Assembly: GCF_001431525.1 (NCBI RefSeq)
Contig: NZ_LDJH01000014.1
Coordinates: 1 to 64,000, forward strand
Length of the DNA stretch: 64,000 nt
Direction: 5' to 3'
Source: Stenotrophomonas koreensis
Lineage (GTDB): Bacteria; Pseudomonadota; Gammaproteobacteria; Xanthomonadales; Xanthomonadaceae
Shown here: one piece after another, positions 44,764-56,612 of the stretch
How positions within the stretch are numbered: the stretch's first letter is position 1
Layout of the letters: each line of letters opens with the position of its first letter
Made by a program: the position numbers and the translations under genes
Notes under the pieces: model-generated
Database searches by the model: none
What the model was told of the DNA's origin: nothing
Seen by the model: the letters and a program-made list of their open reading frames with translations, nothing else

Positions 44764-45711
44764 TCAACTGGCTTTGCCGCGGTTGGCCGGCGCCATCTCG
44801 CTGCCCTTGTTGAAGGGGCTGTAGGGATTGAAGTTGGCCACCGCGCTGCGGAACAGACCAGCCGCAGCCGGTGGTGCGCCAAGGATCAAGGTGCTCAGGA
44901 TCAACCCGGTGGCTGCCTGCAGCCGGGCCATGTTGTAGATGCCGCCGGCATCCACGCCCAGACCATCGGCCAGCAGGGTGTCGCTGAGCCAGAGGGTCGC
45001 GCCCATCGCAACCACCAGATCCATCGCCAGGCTGATGGCCACGCTCAATACCGCCAACGAGACCTGACAGGCGACCAGGGCGCTGAGCCAGCCGCGGAAC
45101 AATCCCTCGCCCTGTTTGAAGACCAGGCACAGCACGAAGAAAGGACCCAGCCCGAGCAGGATGGCCAGCATGAAGCGGTTGAGCACCATCATCGCGCTGC
45201 CGACCACCGCCGGGCTGGCGGCCCCCAGGCTGGCCAGTTCGCTGCTCTTGTCGCGCTGGTTGCTGGCCTGGATGTCATCCCCGGTATCGATCTGTTGCAG
45301 CCGTGAATAGGCCAGGTCCATCACGGCAAAACCGCGGTCGATATCGTTCAGCAGGGCACCGGCAGGCTTGCCGGAAACCAGGCTGACGGTGGCATTGCTG
45401 ATGCCATCGGTGAGCACCCGGTAGAGCGAATCATGGTTCAAGGCCGCGGTACTGGCCAGCATCACCACCACGCTGACGCGCAGCAGATCCACTACCTGGG
45501 CCATCATTGGTTCACGCTGGCGTGCACTGACAATTTCCCAGCCCCGCCACATGATCCAGAGCGACAGCAGCGGCAAGGCGATCGTCAGCATCAGATCACC
45601 GATGCGATCGAGCAGGTTGTGCGCGTACTGCTCCAGCTCGCTGTCAATGAACTGCTTGATCAGCGAAAAGTACAGTACATCTTCAAGCTGGTTTGACCAT
45701 GCGCCGTTCAT
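44764..45711 (-). CDS. VirB6/TrbL-like T4SS inner-membrane protein
   Basis: Protein of 315 residues with five to six transmembrane helices (clusters near 36-55, 75-92, 180-200, 205-245 and 265-285) and a central soluble loop, the pattern of VirB6/TrbL polytopic T4SS proteins. It starts 9 bp after the VirB5-like gene with a GAGGAAA ribosome-binding site that overlaps that gene's stop. No other T4SS genes are near. Confidence 0.75.
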   Translation of the reverse strand: MNGAWSNQLEDVLYFSLIKQFIDSELEQYAHNLLDRIGDLMLTIALPLLSLWIMWRGWEIVSARQREPMMAQVVDLLRVSVVVMLASTAALNHDSLYRVLTDGISNATVSLVSGKPAGALLNDIDRGFAVMDLAYSRLQQIDTGDDIQASNQRDKSSELASLGAASPAVVGSAMMVLNRFMLAILLGLGPFFVLCLVFKQGEGLFRGWLSALVACQVSLAVLSVAISLAMDLVVAMGATLWLSDTLLADGLGVDAGGIYNMARLQAATGLILSTLILGAPPAAAGLFRSAVANFNPYSPFNKGSEMAPANRGKAS

Positions 45712-45720
45712 GCGGTTTCC

Positions 45721-46452
45721 TCAGCGGCGTTTATCTGCCGCCAGTTTCAAGCTGGCCTGAAGCAGCAGTAGTTGCGCTTCCCGGGCCAGCGCGTTGCGCG
45801 TTGTCTGGCCATGAAAATAGCTGCGCAGTTGTTGGATGTAGCTCTGTTGCACGGCATCCACATACTGGTCGTGCGCCTGGATCAGGGTCTGGCTGAAATG
45901 CAGATCGATCTGCAGCTGGGATTGGAACTCGCTCATGCGGCCGATATGCGATTGCAACAGGCCGCTCTGCTCGCTCTCCAGTTGGTTGCGCTCATTGAGC
46001 ATTTCCAGCCATTGCTGTTCGCGTTGCTGGAGTTGCTGCTGCAGCTGCACGGCGGTGTTGTAGCGCCGGTTCTGGGCCCTGACCCAGAGGCTGCATGCCT
46101 GCCGCAGTGCCTGGGATGGTGCACGCGAGGCACTGCAACGCTGGCTGACGTCATGGTCTTCTTCACGCAGTGGCTGTTGGTTGCGCAGGCTGCGCTGGCC
46201 TTGATAGCTGCGGTTGTCGATGGCGTGCTGGGCATGGCCGCGTTCGCTGATGCCGGTGAGCTTCTGCTGGGTCTGCAGTTGCTGTTGCAGCTGCTGCAAC
46301 TGGGCAATGCTTTCGGCCCAGTTGGTGGCATCAAACACCGGCATGCCCGAGGCCCGGGCAGGCACCAGACAAACCATGGTGGCCAGCAGCAACAGGCCGG
46401 TGCAGTAGCCGCATGCGTGCAACGCGCGTGTGATCTTCCGTGATCGGGTCAT
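45721..46452 (-). CDS. VirB5/TrbJ-like T4SS pilus-associated protein
   Basis: Exported protein of 243 residues from the ATG at 46452. The signal peptide (hydrophobic about 15-32) is followed by the TrbJ/VirB5-like opening MPVFDATNWAESIAQLQQLQ and long Gln-rich coiled-coil helices. VirB5 proteins sit at T4SS pilus tips. It pairs with the VirB6-like gene in one small operon. Confidence 0.72.
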   Translation of the reverse strand: MTRSRKITRALHACGYCTGLLLLATMVCLVPARASGMPVFDATNWAESIAQLQQLQQQLQTQQKLTGISERGHAQHAIDNRSYQGQRSLRNQQPLREEDHDVSQRCSASRAPSQALRQACSLWVRAQNRRYNTAVQLQQQLQQREQQWLEMLNERNQLESEQSGLLQSHIGRMSEFQSQLQIDLHFSQTLIQAHDQYVDAVQQSYIQQLRSYFHGQTTRNALAREAQLLLLQASLKLAADKRR

Positions 46453-46595
46453 GGTGGGCTCCTGACGATGACAGTGCGTTGCCGCATGCGGCAGCTTCAC
46501 TATGCGTGCAGGCCTGGAGGATGGCTGTCGGAGAACACCGGTTGGTGTGGTGGTGTTATGGCCGCCGGACGGGCAGGGATAGCCCGTCGTGTGCT

Positions 46596-48875
<2,280 letters not shown>

Positions 48876-48929
48876 TGGCAGGGCCTGGGCCCTGCAGGGG
48901 CCCAGGCAAGCGCCGGGGCGCTGCGGTTT

Positions 48930-49607
48930 TCAGGCGGGGACGTTGTGGCGGGCCTTGAAACGCTGGTAATTGCGCTTCCAGCCGCTACGGATAACGCTCA
49001 CCCAGTGCGGTTCGGCCACCTTGGCGGCCAGTTCCGGTGGCACCTCGACACCGGTGACACGCTTGCGCATCTTCAGCAGGTTCTTCAGGTCGCTGCGGCG
49101 TAGCTGGCGCGCTATCGGGTTGTTGCGGCGCCAGCGCGGGGTGCGCCAGGCAGAGGTGAAATCGATCAACACCGGTACCCCGGCAGCGACCATCACATTG
49201 GTGCCGTGCAGGTCGTTATGGGTGATGCCCTGCTCGTGCAGACGCTCCAGGGCCCTGTGGAGCTGGTCGAAGACCCGGCCATCGGCAACCTGCAGGCTGC
49301 TCAGGGTCTGGCCATTGATGTATTCCATGCCCAGTGCCAGGCCGCCGATGACCCCGACCAGGGCTGGTGCATGCTTCCAGCCGGCGAGCTGGCGCAACAT
49401 GCGGGCTTCCCGGCGTACCAGCAGGCGCGCGACCGGCGCCAGGAACGTGCCGCGGTAGCGGCGGTAATCCTTGATCACGGCGATGCGGCCATCGATGGCC
49501 GCCCGATAGACGTCCGGTTCGAGCAGGCGCTCGCCGCGCTTGAGCAGTTGTTTGTCTGAAGTCAGCGGGCCGACGGCGTCGTCGGGCAGCAGGGTGATGG
49601 CATTCAT
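48930..49607 (-). CDS. Kdo/WaaP- or RIO-like small kinase
   Basis: Protein of 225 residues with a reduced protein-kinase fold: the VIKDY lysine, the catalytic loop HNDLHGTNVMV and the metal Asp in LIDFTSA. Such proteins phosphorylate LPS core sugars or proteins; the target here is unknown. The ATG at 49607 is favoured because longer frames add low-complexity sequence. Confidence 0.78.
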   Translation of the reverse strand: MNAITLLPDDAVGPLTSDKQLLKRGERLLEPDVYRAAIDGRIAVIKDYRRYRGTFLAPVARLLVRREARMLRQLAGWKHAPALVGVIGGLALGMEYINGQTLSSLQVADGRVFDQLHRALERLHEQGITHNDLHGTNVMVAAGVPVLIDFTSAWRTPRWRRNNPIARQLRRSDLKNLLKMRKRVTGVEVPPELAAKVAEPHWVSVIRSGWKRNYQRFKARHNVPA

Positions 49608-49792
49608 GAGAGTTCTCCGCACCGGGCGTGGGCGCTGGCCGCAACGGCCCGGTGAGTGGGGCGCCGATTGGGGAGGGGGCGCCGACCGGGGTAATTTTAA
49701 TACCGTTCGGTTCAGGAACTCTGAATGTAAAAAAAATGTAAGAAGATGCAGATGGAATGCATCGTCCTGCATTGCGTCGTCTTTGTTGCATT

Positions 49793-49825
49793 AAAAAACC
49801 CACAGCGCCTGCGGCACTGTGGGTT
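49793..49825 (-). terminator. Rho-independent terminator of speE (minus strand)
   Basis: Stem AACCCACAG/CTGTGGGTT of 9 bp around an 11-nt loop; read leftward it runs into T6. It lies 24 bp after the speE stop. Confidence 0.85.
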
Positions 49826-49848
49826 CTGGACAGCCGTCAGCCGCTGGC

Positions 49849-50706
49849 TTATTCGCCCAGGGCCTTGGCCACGAACGGCGGGGCGACCAGCACGGCGTTG
49901 TGCTGGTGGGCGGTGTAGTACAGGGTGTCGAACGGCTTGTTGGCCGAGTCGTCCTGGCGGAAGCCGAAACCGAAGCCAGCCTGCTTGCTGGCCACGGTCA
50001 CCGACCACCAGCCGGTCGGATAGCACGGCTGCGGGAACGGCAGGGTCTTGAAGGAGGCAAAGCCAGCCTTGCCCATCTCGGCGCGCATGTCACCGATCAG
50101 GTCCAGCAGGGCAAGCGGCGATTCGCTCTGCTGCACCAGCAGGCCGTCATCCTTCAGCGCACGGAAGCAGCTTTCGAAGAACGCCTTGTTGAACAGGCCT
50201 TCGGCCGGGCCGACCGGGTCGGTCGAATCGACGATGACCACGTCCACGCTGCCCGGCTCCAGGTTGGCCATGTAGGCCACGCCGTCGTCGAACAGCAGCT
50301 CGGCGCGCGCATCACCATTGGACTCACACAGCTCCGGGAAGTACTTCTCGGCCATGCGGGTGACCTGCTCGTCGATGTCGCACTGGGTGGCCTTCTCCAC
50401 GCCCGGGTGCTTGAGCACCTCGCGCAGGGTGCCGCAGTCGCCGCCACCGATGATCACCACGCGCTTCGGGTTCGGGTGGGTGAACAGCACCGGGTGGCTG
50501 ATCATCTCGTGGTAGAAGAAGTTGTCCTTGGTGGTCAGCATCATCGCGCCGTCGATCACCATCAACTTGCCCCAGTCGGTCGAGTCATAGATCTCGATCT
50601 TCTGGAACGGGGACTGCACTTCATCCAGCTTGCCGTTGATACGGAAGCCGATCGCCGAACCGGTCGGCTGGAAGTGTTCGATGTACCACTGGGAGTTGTC
50701 GCTCAT
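49849..50706 (-). CDS. speE: Spermidine synthase
   Basis: Aminopropyltransferase of 285 residues using decarboxylated SAM and putrescine. IGGGDCGTLREVLKH binds the nucleoside, CDIDEQV, FDDGVAYM and VDSTDPVGPAEGLF line the active site. The ATG at 50706 follows an AGGAAA ribosome-binding site. Divergent from speA with 243 bp between. Confidence 0.96.
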   Translation of the reverse strand: MSDNSQWYIEHFQPTGSAIGFRINGKLDEVQSPFQKIEIYDSTDWGKLMVIDGAMMLTTKDNFFYHEMISHPVLFTHPNPKRVVIIGGGDCGTLREVLKHPGVEKATQCDIDEQVTRMAEKYFPELCESNGDARAELLFDDGVAYMANLEPGSVDVVIVDSTDPVGPAEGLFNKAFFESCFRALKDDGLLVQQSESPLALLDLIGDMRAEMGKAGFASFKTLPFPQPCYPTGWWSVTVASKQAGFGFGFRQDDSANKPFDTLYYTAHQHNAVLVAPPFVAKALGE

Positions 50707-50907
50707 GATGTTTCCTGCAAGCTGGCCTTGGGGTTGCGGGAACAACGAGGGGCCAAGGGGGAGCAAAGGGTGTCGCTTCGGACGGACTGCCTTGGAAGAC
50801 CGCTGACAGACACGTGGCGCGCGTTCATCTTTCACGCGGCCGGGAGTTCCCCGCCAGGGGGCCGGTGCGGGCGCGGATTGTATAGGAATATGCGGGGCAA
50901 TGGGGGG

Positions 50908-50913
50908 TAGAAT
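50908..50913 (+). promoter_or_regulatory. Probable -10 element of speA
   Basis: TAGAAT, 36 bp upstream of the speA ATG, in an otherwise GC-rich region; no convincing -35 at 16-18 bp. Confidence 0.35.
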
Positions 50914-50949
50914 GCGCCTCCTTTCACCCACCACCGAGTTCTTACGCCG

Positions 50950-52839
50950 ATGAGCGATTGGTCCGCCGACCAGGCCCGCAAGACCTATTCCATCCCGCAC
51001 TGGTCTGATGGCTATTTTGATGTGGACGGCAAAGGCCACATCGTGGTCAAACCAACCGGCGCGGCCGGCCCGGCGGTGTCCTTGCCGCAGGTCGTGGCTG
51101 CCGCGCGCGCCAATGGCGCCAGGCTGCCGATGCTGGTGCGCTTTCCGGACATCCTCAACCAGCGCCTGGGCAAGCTGCAGGCGGCCTTTGCCCAGGCCCA
51201 GGCCGATTGGGACTACAGCGGGGGTTACACGGCCGTGTATCCGATCAAGGTCAACCAGCACCGTGGCGTGGCCGGCACCCTGGCCGCCAACCACGGCGAG
51301 GGCTTTGGCCTGGAGGCCGGTTCCAAGCCGGAGCTGATGGCGGTGCTGGCGCTGTCGCGCCCGGGTGGGCTGATTGTCTGCAATGGCTACAAGGACCGTG
51401 AATACATCCGCCTGGCGCTGATCGGGCGCAAGCTCGGCCTGCAGACCTTCATCGTGATCGAGAAGCCCTCCGAGCTGAAGCTGGTGCTGGAGGAGGCGCG
51501 CGCGCTGGAGGTCAAGCCCGGCCTGGGCGTGCGCATGCGCCTGGCCAGCCTTGGCGCCGGCAAGTGGCAGAACAGCGGTGGTGACAAGGCCAAGTTCGGG
51601 CTGTCCCCGCGCCAGGTGCTGGACCTGTGGAAGACCCTGCGTGACAGCGAATACGCCGATTGCCTGAACCTGCTGCACTTCCACATGGGCAGCCAGATCT
51701 CCAACGTGCGTGACATCGCCAACGGCATGCGCGAGGCCACCCGTTATTTCGTCGAGCTGTCGCGCCTGGGCGCGAAGATCACCCATGTCGATGTCGGCGG
51801 TGGCCTGGGCATCGACTACGAAGGCACCCGTTCACGCAGCTACTGCTCGATCAACTACGGCCTGCATGCCTATGCCAGCAACATCGTGCAGCCGCTGGCC
51901 GAAGCCTGCGAGCAGCATGGCCTGCCGCCGCCGCGCCTGGTCACCGAGTGCGGCCGGGCGATGACCGCCCACCACGCGGTGCTGATCGCCAACGTGGCCG
52001 AGGTCGAGCAGGCACCGGAAGGCCGTGTGCCGGAGGCCTTCGATGACGAGCCGGCGCCGATCCGTCACCTGCGCGAGATCCATCAGGAACTGGATGTGCG
52101 CCCGGCGGTGGAGCTGTACCAGGAAGCGCAGCATTTCCATGCCGAAGGCCTGAGTGCCTACGCCCTGGGCCAGATCGACCTGACCGCGCGTGCGCGTATC
52201 GACGACCTGTTCTATGCCATTGCCCACGGCGTGCGTGCGCGCCTGAGCCACGAGGAAAAGAGCCACCGGCCGATCCTGGACGAGCTCAACGACCGCCTGG
52301 TGGACAAGTATTTCGTCAACTTCTCGGTATTTGAGTCCATTCCGGATGTGTGGGCGATCGACCAAGTGTTCCCGATCGTGCCGATCCAGCGTCTGGACGA
52401 GCGGCCTGACCGCCGCGGCATCATCGCCGACATGACCTGCGACTCGGACGGCGTGGTCAAGACCTATGTCGAGAACGAGTCGCTGGATACCTCGCTGCCG
52501 GTGCACAGCCTGGCCCACGGCGAGAGCTACCTGTTCGGTGTCTTTTTGGTCGGCGCCTACCAGGAAATCCTCGGCGACATCCACAACCTGTTCGGCGACA
52601 CCGATGCGGTGGAAGTGCTGGTCGATGACGATGGCTACGTGATCACCCAGCAGCGTCGCGGCGACACCACCGATGTGATGCTGGACTACGTCGGCTACAA
52701 GCTCGACGACCTGCGCGAGGCCTACAAGGCGCGTGTGGCTGCGGCAGGTCTGGATGCAGAGCGTGCGCAAGAGCTGGATGCCGCACTGGAAGCCGGATTG
52801 ACCGGGTATACGTATCTGAGTGATGAGCCGTTGATCTGA
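50950..52839 (+). CDS. speA: Biosynthetic arginine decarboxylase
   Basis: PLP enzyme of 629 residues converting arginine to agmatine. PLP lysine in AVYPIKVNQ, GFGLEAGSKPEL, LHFHMGSQI and DVGGGLGIDYEG match SpeA (alanine-racemase-fold). No agmatinase (speB) or agmatine deiminase is in the window, so putrescine must be completed elsewhere or via arginase plus ornithine decarboxylase. Confidence 0.96.
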   Translation: MSDWSADQARKTYSIPHWSDGYFDVDGKGHIVVKPTGAAGPAVSLPQVVAAARANGARLPMLVRFPDILNQRLGKLQAAFAQAQADWDYSGGYTAVYPIKVNQHRGVAGTLAANHGEGFGLEAGSKPELMAVLALSRPGGLIVCNGYKDREYIRLALIGRKLGLQTFIVIEKPSELKLVLEEARALEVKPGLGVRMRLASLGAGKWQNSGGDKAKFGLSPRQVLDLWKTLRDSEYADCLNLLHFHMGSQISNVRDIANGMREATRYFVELSRLGAKITHVDVGGGLGIDYEGTRSRSYCSINYGLHAYASNIVQPLAEACEQHGLPPPRLVTECGRAMTAHHAVLIANVAEVEQAPEGRVPEAFDDEPAPIRHLREIHQELDVRPAVELYQEAQHFHAEGLSAYALGQIDLTARARIDDLFYAIAHGVRARLSHEEKSHRPILDELNDRLVDKYFVNFSVFESIPDVWAIDQVFPIVPIQRLDERPDRRGIIADMTCDSDGVVKTYVENESLDTSLPVHSLAHGESYLFGVFLVGAYQEILGDIHNLFGDTDAVEVLVDDDGYVITQQRRGDTTDVMLDYVGYKLDDLREAYKARVAAAGLDAERAQELDAALEAGLTGYTYLSDEPLI

Positions 52840-52856
52840 CCAGCAATCAGGGGCAT

Positions 52857-52901
52857 GAATCAGACAGGCCACGGTGATCCCACCGTGGCCTGTCTGCATT
52901 C
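52857..52901. terminator. Long perfect hairpin after speA (no T tract)
   Basis: A 16-bp perfect stem (52861-52876 with 52881-52896) around a 4-nt loop ATCC, extended by GAAT/ATTC with one bulged base. It lies 17 bp after the speA stop. No T run follows, so termination might be Rho-assisted. Confidence 0.6.
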
Positions 52902-53085
52902 CCGCTCCGACAGCACGCTCCGCGGGTAAGGTGCGTGCGCCCTTGTCGTTCAGGGGCTTGCTTTGGCGCTGCTCCCTTTCCCCGGCCAGGCCGCGAGGCA
53001 ATTGGCCAATAGTGAGCCTGCCTTTTTCTGAAGGTCGCAGGAAGCAACAGCGAGTGTGGCTTCCTGCAGCCCGCCGGATGGCTGT

Positions 53086-53838
53086 TCAGCTTTCGCGTGC
53101 GACCTGGAAGCCGGCAAACGACTGGCTCACCGGCATCAGTTCGATCCGGTTGATGTTCAGGTGGGGCGGCAGGTTGGCCACCCACAGGATCTGTGCGGCG
53201 ATGTCCTCGGCGGTCATGGGGTGGGCGCCGGCATACAGCGTATCGGAGGCGGCCTGGTCGCCATGGGTACGCACCAGGGTGAACTCGGTCTGCGCCATGC
53301 CCGGCTCGATCGCGGTCACGCGCACGCCGGTGCCGTGCAGGTCGCTGCGCAGGCCCAGCGAGAACTGGCTGACGAAGGCCTTGGTGCCACCGTAGGCATT
53401 GCCGCCCGGGTAGGGGTAGGTCGCGGCGGTGGAGCTGATGTTGATGATCGCGCCGCGGCGCTCGATCAGCTGTGGCAGCAGGTGGTGGGTCAGGGTCACC
53501 AGCGCGGTGATGTTGGTGTCGATCATCGTGCGCCAGTCCTCCAGGTCGGCACGCTGTGCCGGCGCGGTGCCCTGGGCCAGGCCGGCGTTGTTGACCAGCA
53601 GGTCGATCCCGGCGAACTCGGCCGGCAGCTCAGCCAGTGCGGCGCGCATGGCCCCGGCATCGCGGATGTCGAAACAGGCCGGATGCACGCGCTCGGCGCC
53701 CAGTTCCTCCACCAGGGCCGCCAGGCGCTCGGCGCGGCGGCCGGTGGCAATCACACGCCAGCCAGCAGCGACAAACTGGCGCACGGCGGCGGCACCGAAA
53801 CCGGACGTGGCGCCGGTAATCAAAGCAGTACGGGTCAT
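53086..53838 (-). CDS. ydfG: YdfG-like short-chain dehydrogenase/reductase
   Basis: NADP-dependent SDR of 250 residues: cofactor TGATSGFG, NNAGLAQG, catalytic Ser in INISSTAA, and Y-x3-K in NAYGGTKAF. ELMPVSQSFAGF at the C-terminus matches YdfG (3-hydroxy acid/serine dehydrogenase). Confidence 0.9.
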   Translation of the reverse strand: MTRTALITGATSGFGAAAVRQFVAAGWRVIATGRRAERLAALVEELGAERVHPACFDIRDAGAMRAALAELPAEFAGIDLLVNNAGLAQGTAPAQRADLEDWRTMIDTNITALVTLTHHLLPQLIERRGAIINISSTAATYPYPGGNAYGGTKAFVSQFSLGLRSDLHGTGVRVTAIEPGMAQTEFTLVRTHGDQAASDTLYAGAHPMTAEDIAAQILWVANLPPHLNINRIELMPVSQSFAGFQVARES

Positions 53839-53900
53839 GGCGGATCAGGCAGATAGCGATGGGGTGCCAATTTTCGCACCAAAGCCGCCGCCCAGACAGC

Positions 53901-53927
53901 ACAACGCCCGGACTGGCCGGGCGTTGT
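53901..53927. terminator. Hairpin terminator between FtsN-like and ydfG genes
   Basis: Perfect 11-bp stem ACAACGCCCGG/CCGGGCGTTGT with a 5-nt loop. T content on either side is modest; may serve the leftward transcript. Confidence 0.6.
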
Positions 53928-53933
53928 TGCAGC

Positions 53934-54803
53934 TTACTGGGCCTTGATCGCCATCGCCTGCAGGCCGGCGGCCTCCAGTTTGGCCTTGGCCGCGGCCAGC
54001 TCGCTGGCCGAGTTGTAGGGCCCCATGCGTACCCGGTAAACCGTGTTGCCGTTGATCTGCGCCGGTTCGACCCGGGCCGCGACGCCGGCCAGGGCCAGGC
54101 GTGCCTTGGTGCCCTCGGCCTCGTTCTGGGCAGAGAACGCCCCTGCCTGGAGTAGATAGCGCACGTTGGCGGGCGGTTCCGCGCTGGCGGTGGCCGGAGG
54201 GGCAGCGGCGGGCGCCGGCGGTTGGTTGACCGGTTTTGCCGGGGCACTGGGTACCGGTGCCGGTGCCGGCTTGGGTAGTGGTCGGCCCTCCAGTGCGGCC
54301 AGTGCGCGCTGGGCCTCGCTGACCGGGGGCGCTGTCTCGCTTATCGGCGCCGGCTGGGCGGCAGTGCTGCCCGCCTCGCCGGTAGCACGCGCGGCATCAC
54401 GTTCGGCCCGTGCCACCCGCTCGGCTTCGGCACGGGCGGTGGCGGCCAGTTCAGCGTCGGACATCTGCACCTCGCTGCCCGGCAGCAGGGTATAGAAGTC
54501 GTAGGAGGGCTGGCTCGGTCGCTCGGTCGTGGCTGCGGTCGCGGGTGTGTTGCCACGGTTGCCTGCCGGTCGCGGCAGCGAAGCCGGCGCATCAATCTCG
54601 GCCTCGTCCACCTGGGTGGGGACCGCATCCGGATTCGGCCGCGGTCCGGCGCGCAGGAAGCCATCGCCCTGCTTGTTGAACAGGTTGGGCAGGGCCATGA
54701 ACACCACCGCCGCAATGGCGGCGATGGCGATCAGCCAGACCCACGCCGGGGTGCCGGAATGGGTGGTGCGCTTTGCCTGGCGCTTGTTGCGTCGTGCAGC
54801 CAT
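53934..54803 (-). CDS. FtsN-like SPOR-domain cell-division protein
   Basis: Protein of 289 residues: basic cytoplasmic start RRNKRQAKR, one membrane helix (about 20-41), a long Pro/Ala linker, and a C-terminal SPOR domain (about 215-289: YLLQAGAFSAQNEAEGTKA, then VYRVRMGPYNS). Position next to argS matches FtsN-type proteins in gammaproteobacteria, which bind septal peptidoglycan and trigger division. Confidence 0.85.
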   Translation of the reverse strand: MAARRNKRQAKRTTHSGTPAWVWLIAIAAIAAVVFMALPNLFNKQGDGFLRAGPRPNPDAVPTQVDEAEIDAPASLPRPAGNRGNTPATAATTERPSQPSYDFYTLLPGSEVQMSDAELAATARAEAERVARAERDAARATGEAGSTAAQPAPISETAPPVSEAQRALAALEGRPLPKPAPAPVPSAPAKPVNQPPAPAAAPPATASAEPPANVRYLLQAGAFSAQNEAEGTKARLALAGVAARVEPAQINGNTVYRVRMGPYNSASELAAAKAKLEAAGLQAMAIKAQ

Positions 54804-54828
54804 GAGCCGATCTGTCTCCGGTCCGCGC

Positions 54829-56517
54829 TTACATTTTTTCCGGGGCGCTGACCCCGAGCAGGCCCAGGCCATTGGCCAGGACCTGTCGCGCCGCGCTGGC
54901 CAGTGCCAGCTTGGCATTGCGCTCGGCAGCATCGTCCACCAGCACCGGTGTGCCGGCGTACCAGGTGTGGAAGGCGTTGGCCAGCTCACGCAGGTACTGG
55001 GCGATCAGATGCGGTTCCAGCGCCTCGCCGGCGGTTTCCACCACTTCCGGATAGCGTGAAATCTCATACATCAGGGTCATCGAGACCGCATCGTCAATGC
55101 TGTGCAGCCCGGCAATGCCGTCGGCCTGGACATAGCTCAAGCCCTTTTCCTGGGCCTGGCGCAGCAGCGAGCACACGCGCGCATGGGCGTACTGCACGTA
55201 GAACACCGGGTTGTCGTTGCTCTGCTGGCGGGCCAGGTCGATGTCGAAGGTCAGCTGCGAATCGGGCTTGCGCGCGATCAGGAACCAGCGCACCGCATCG
55301 GCACCGACTTCCTCGATCAGGTCGCGCAGGGTCAGGTAGGAGCCGGCGCGCTTGGACAGCTTCACTTCCTCGCCGCCGCGCATCACCGTGACCATCTGGT
55401 GCAGCACGTATTCCGGCCAGCCCTTGGGGATGCCGACATCCAGCGCCTGCAGGCCGGCGCGCACGCGTGCCAGCGAGCCGTGATGGTCGGCGCCGAGTTC
55501 GGTGATCGCGCGCTCGTAGCCGCGCTGCCACTTGGACAGGTGGTAGGCCACGTCCGGCAGGAAGTAGGTGTAGGTGCCGTCGGACTTGCGCATCACGCGG
55601 TCCTTGTCGTCACCAAAATCGGTCGAGCGCAGCCACAGCGCACCGCCTTCCTCATAGGTGTGGCCGGAGGCGATCAGCTGGTTCACCGTTTCGGCGACCT
55701 TGCCGTCGGTGTACAGCGAGCTTTCCAGGAAGTAGATGTCAAAGTCCACGCCGAATGCGGCCAGGTCCAGGTTCTGCTCGTTGCGCAGCCAGGCCACGGC
55801 GAAGCGGCGGATGGCGTCGATATCCTCGGCATCCTTGGCGCCAACCACCTGGCTGCCTTCCAGCTCGACACTGGCACCGGCCAGGTAGGCCTTGGCGACA
55901 TCGTCGATGTAGTCACCGTTGTAGGCTTCGGCCGGCCACTGGGAATCGCCGGGCTTGAAACCGCGCGCACGGGCCTGCACCGAACGGGCGAGGTTTTCGA
56001 TCTGCACGCCGGCATCGTTGTAATAGAACTCGCGCTTGACATTCCAGCCATTGGCTTCCAGCACGCGGGAGATGCAATCGCCGATCGCCCCGGCGCGGCC
56101 ATGTCCGACATGCAACGGGCCGGTCGGGTTGGCCGAGACATATTCCACGCCGACGGTACGCCCGTTGCCGGTCAGGTTGTGGCCGTAATCGACGCCATCC
56201 TTCAGCACCAGGGCGGTTTCGCGCTGGTAGGCGCTGGGGGCGAGGTGGAAATTGATGAAGCCGGGTCCGGCAATGTCGACCTTGGCGACCATTTCATTGG
56301 CCGGCAGGGCATCGACCAGCTGTTGTGCCAGGGCGCGCGGATTGCTGCGCGCGGCCTTGGCCAGCAACATCGCGGCATTGGTGGCAAAGTCGCCGTGCTC
56401 ACGGGTCTTGGGCCGCTCGACCACGAATTCCGGCGACAGGAGGTCGGCAGGCAGGGTGCCGTTGGCGCGCAAGGCAGCGATGCCTTGGCCGATGAGGGCG
56501 CGGAGTTGAGGTTTCAC
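54829..56517 (-). CDS. argS: Arginyl-tRNA synthetase
   Basis: Class I synthetase of 562 residues. HIGH motif in [20 protein letters not shown] before it, the KMSKS-equivalent KLSKRAG, and the C-terminal anticodon-binding DALR domain ([13 protein letters not shown]). It lies 25 bp before the FtsN-like gene. Confidence 0.97.
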   Translation of the reverse strand: MKPQLRALIGQGIAALRANGTLPADLLSPEFVVERPKTREHGDFATNAAMLLAKAARSNPRALAQQLVDALPANEMVAKVDIAGPGFINFHLAPSAYQRETALVLKDGVDYGHNLTGNGRTVGVEYVSANPTGPLHVGHGRAGAIGDCISRVLEANGWNVKREFYYNDAGVQIENLARSVQARARGFKPGDSQWPAEAYNGDYIDDVAKAYLAGASVELEGSQVVGAKDAEDIDAIRRFAVAWLRNEQNLDLAAFGVDFDIYFLESSLYTDGKVAETVNQLIASGHTYEEGGALWLRSTDFGDDKDRVMRKSDGTYTYFLPDVAYHLSKWQRGYERAITELGADHHGSLARVRAGLQALDVGIPKGWPEYVLHQMVTVMRGGEEVKLSKRAGSYLTLRDLIEEVGADAVRWFLIARKPDSQLTFDIDLARQQSNDNPVFYVQYAHARVCSLLRQAQEKGLSYVQADGIAGLHSIDDAVSMTLMYEISRYPEVVETAGEALEPHLIAQYLRELANAFHTWYAGTPVLVDDAAERNAKLALASAARQVLANGLGLLGVSAPEKM

Positions 56518-56612
56518 GTGGGTATCTGCATCTGGAGCGCGGAATTGGCCATTTTACCCGACACAGCGCGCCGGGGCCCAATCCCTCCCAAATGAGTGGT
56601 TCAGTACGCCGC

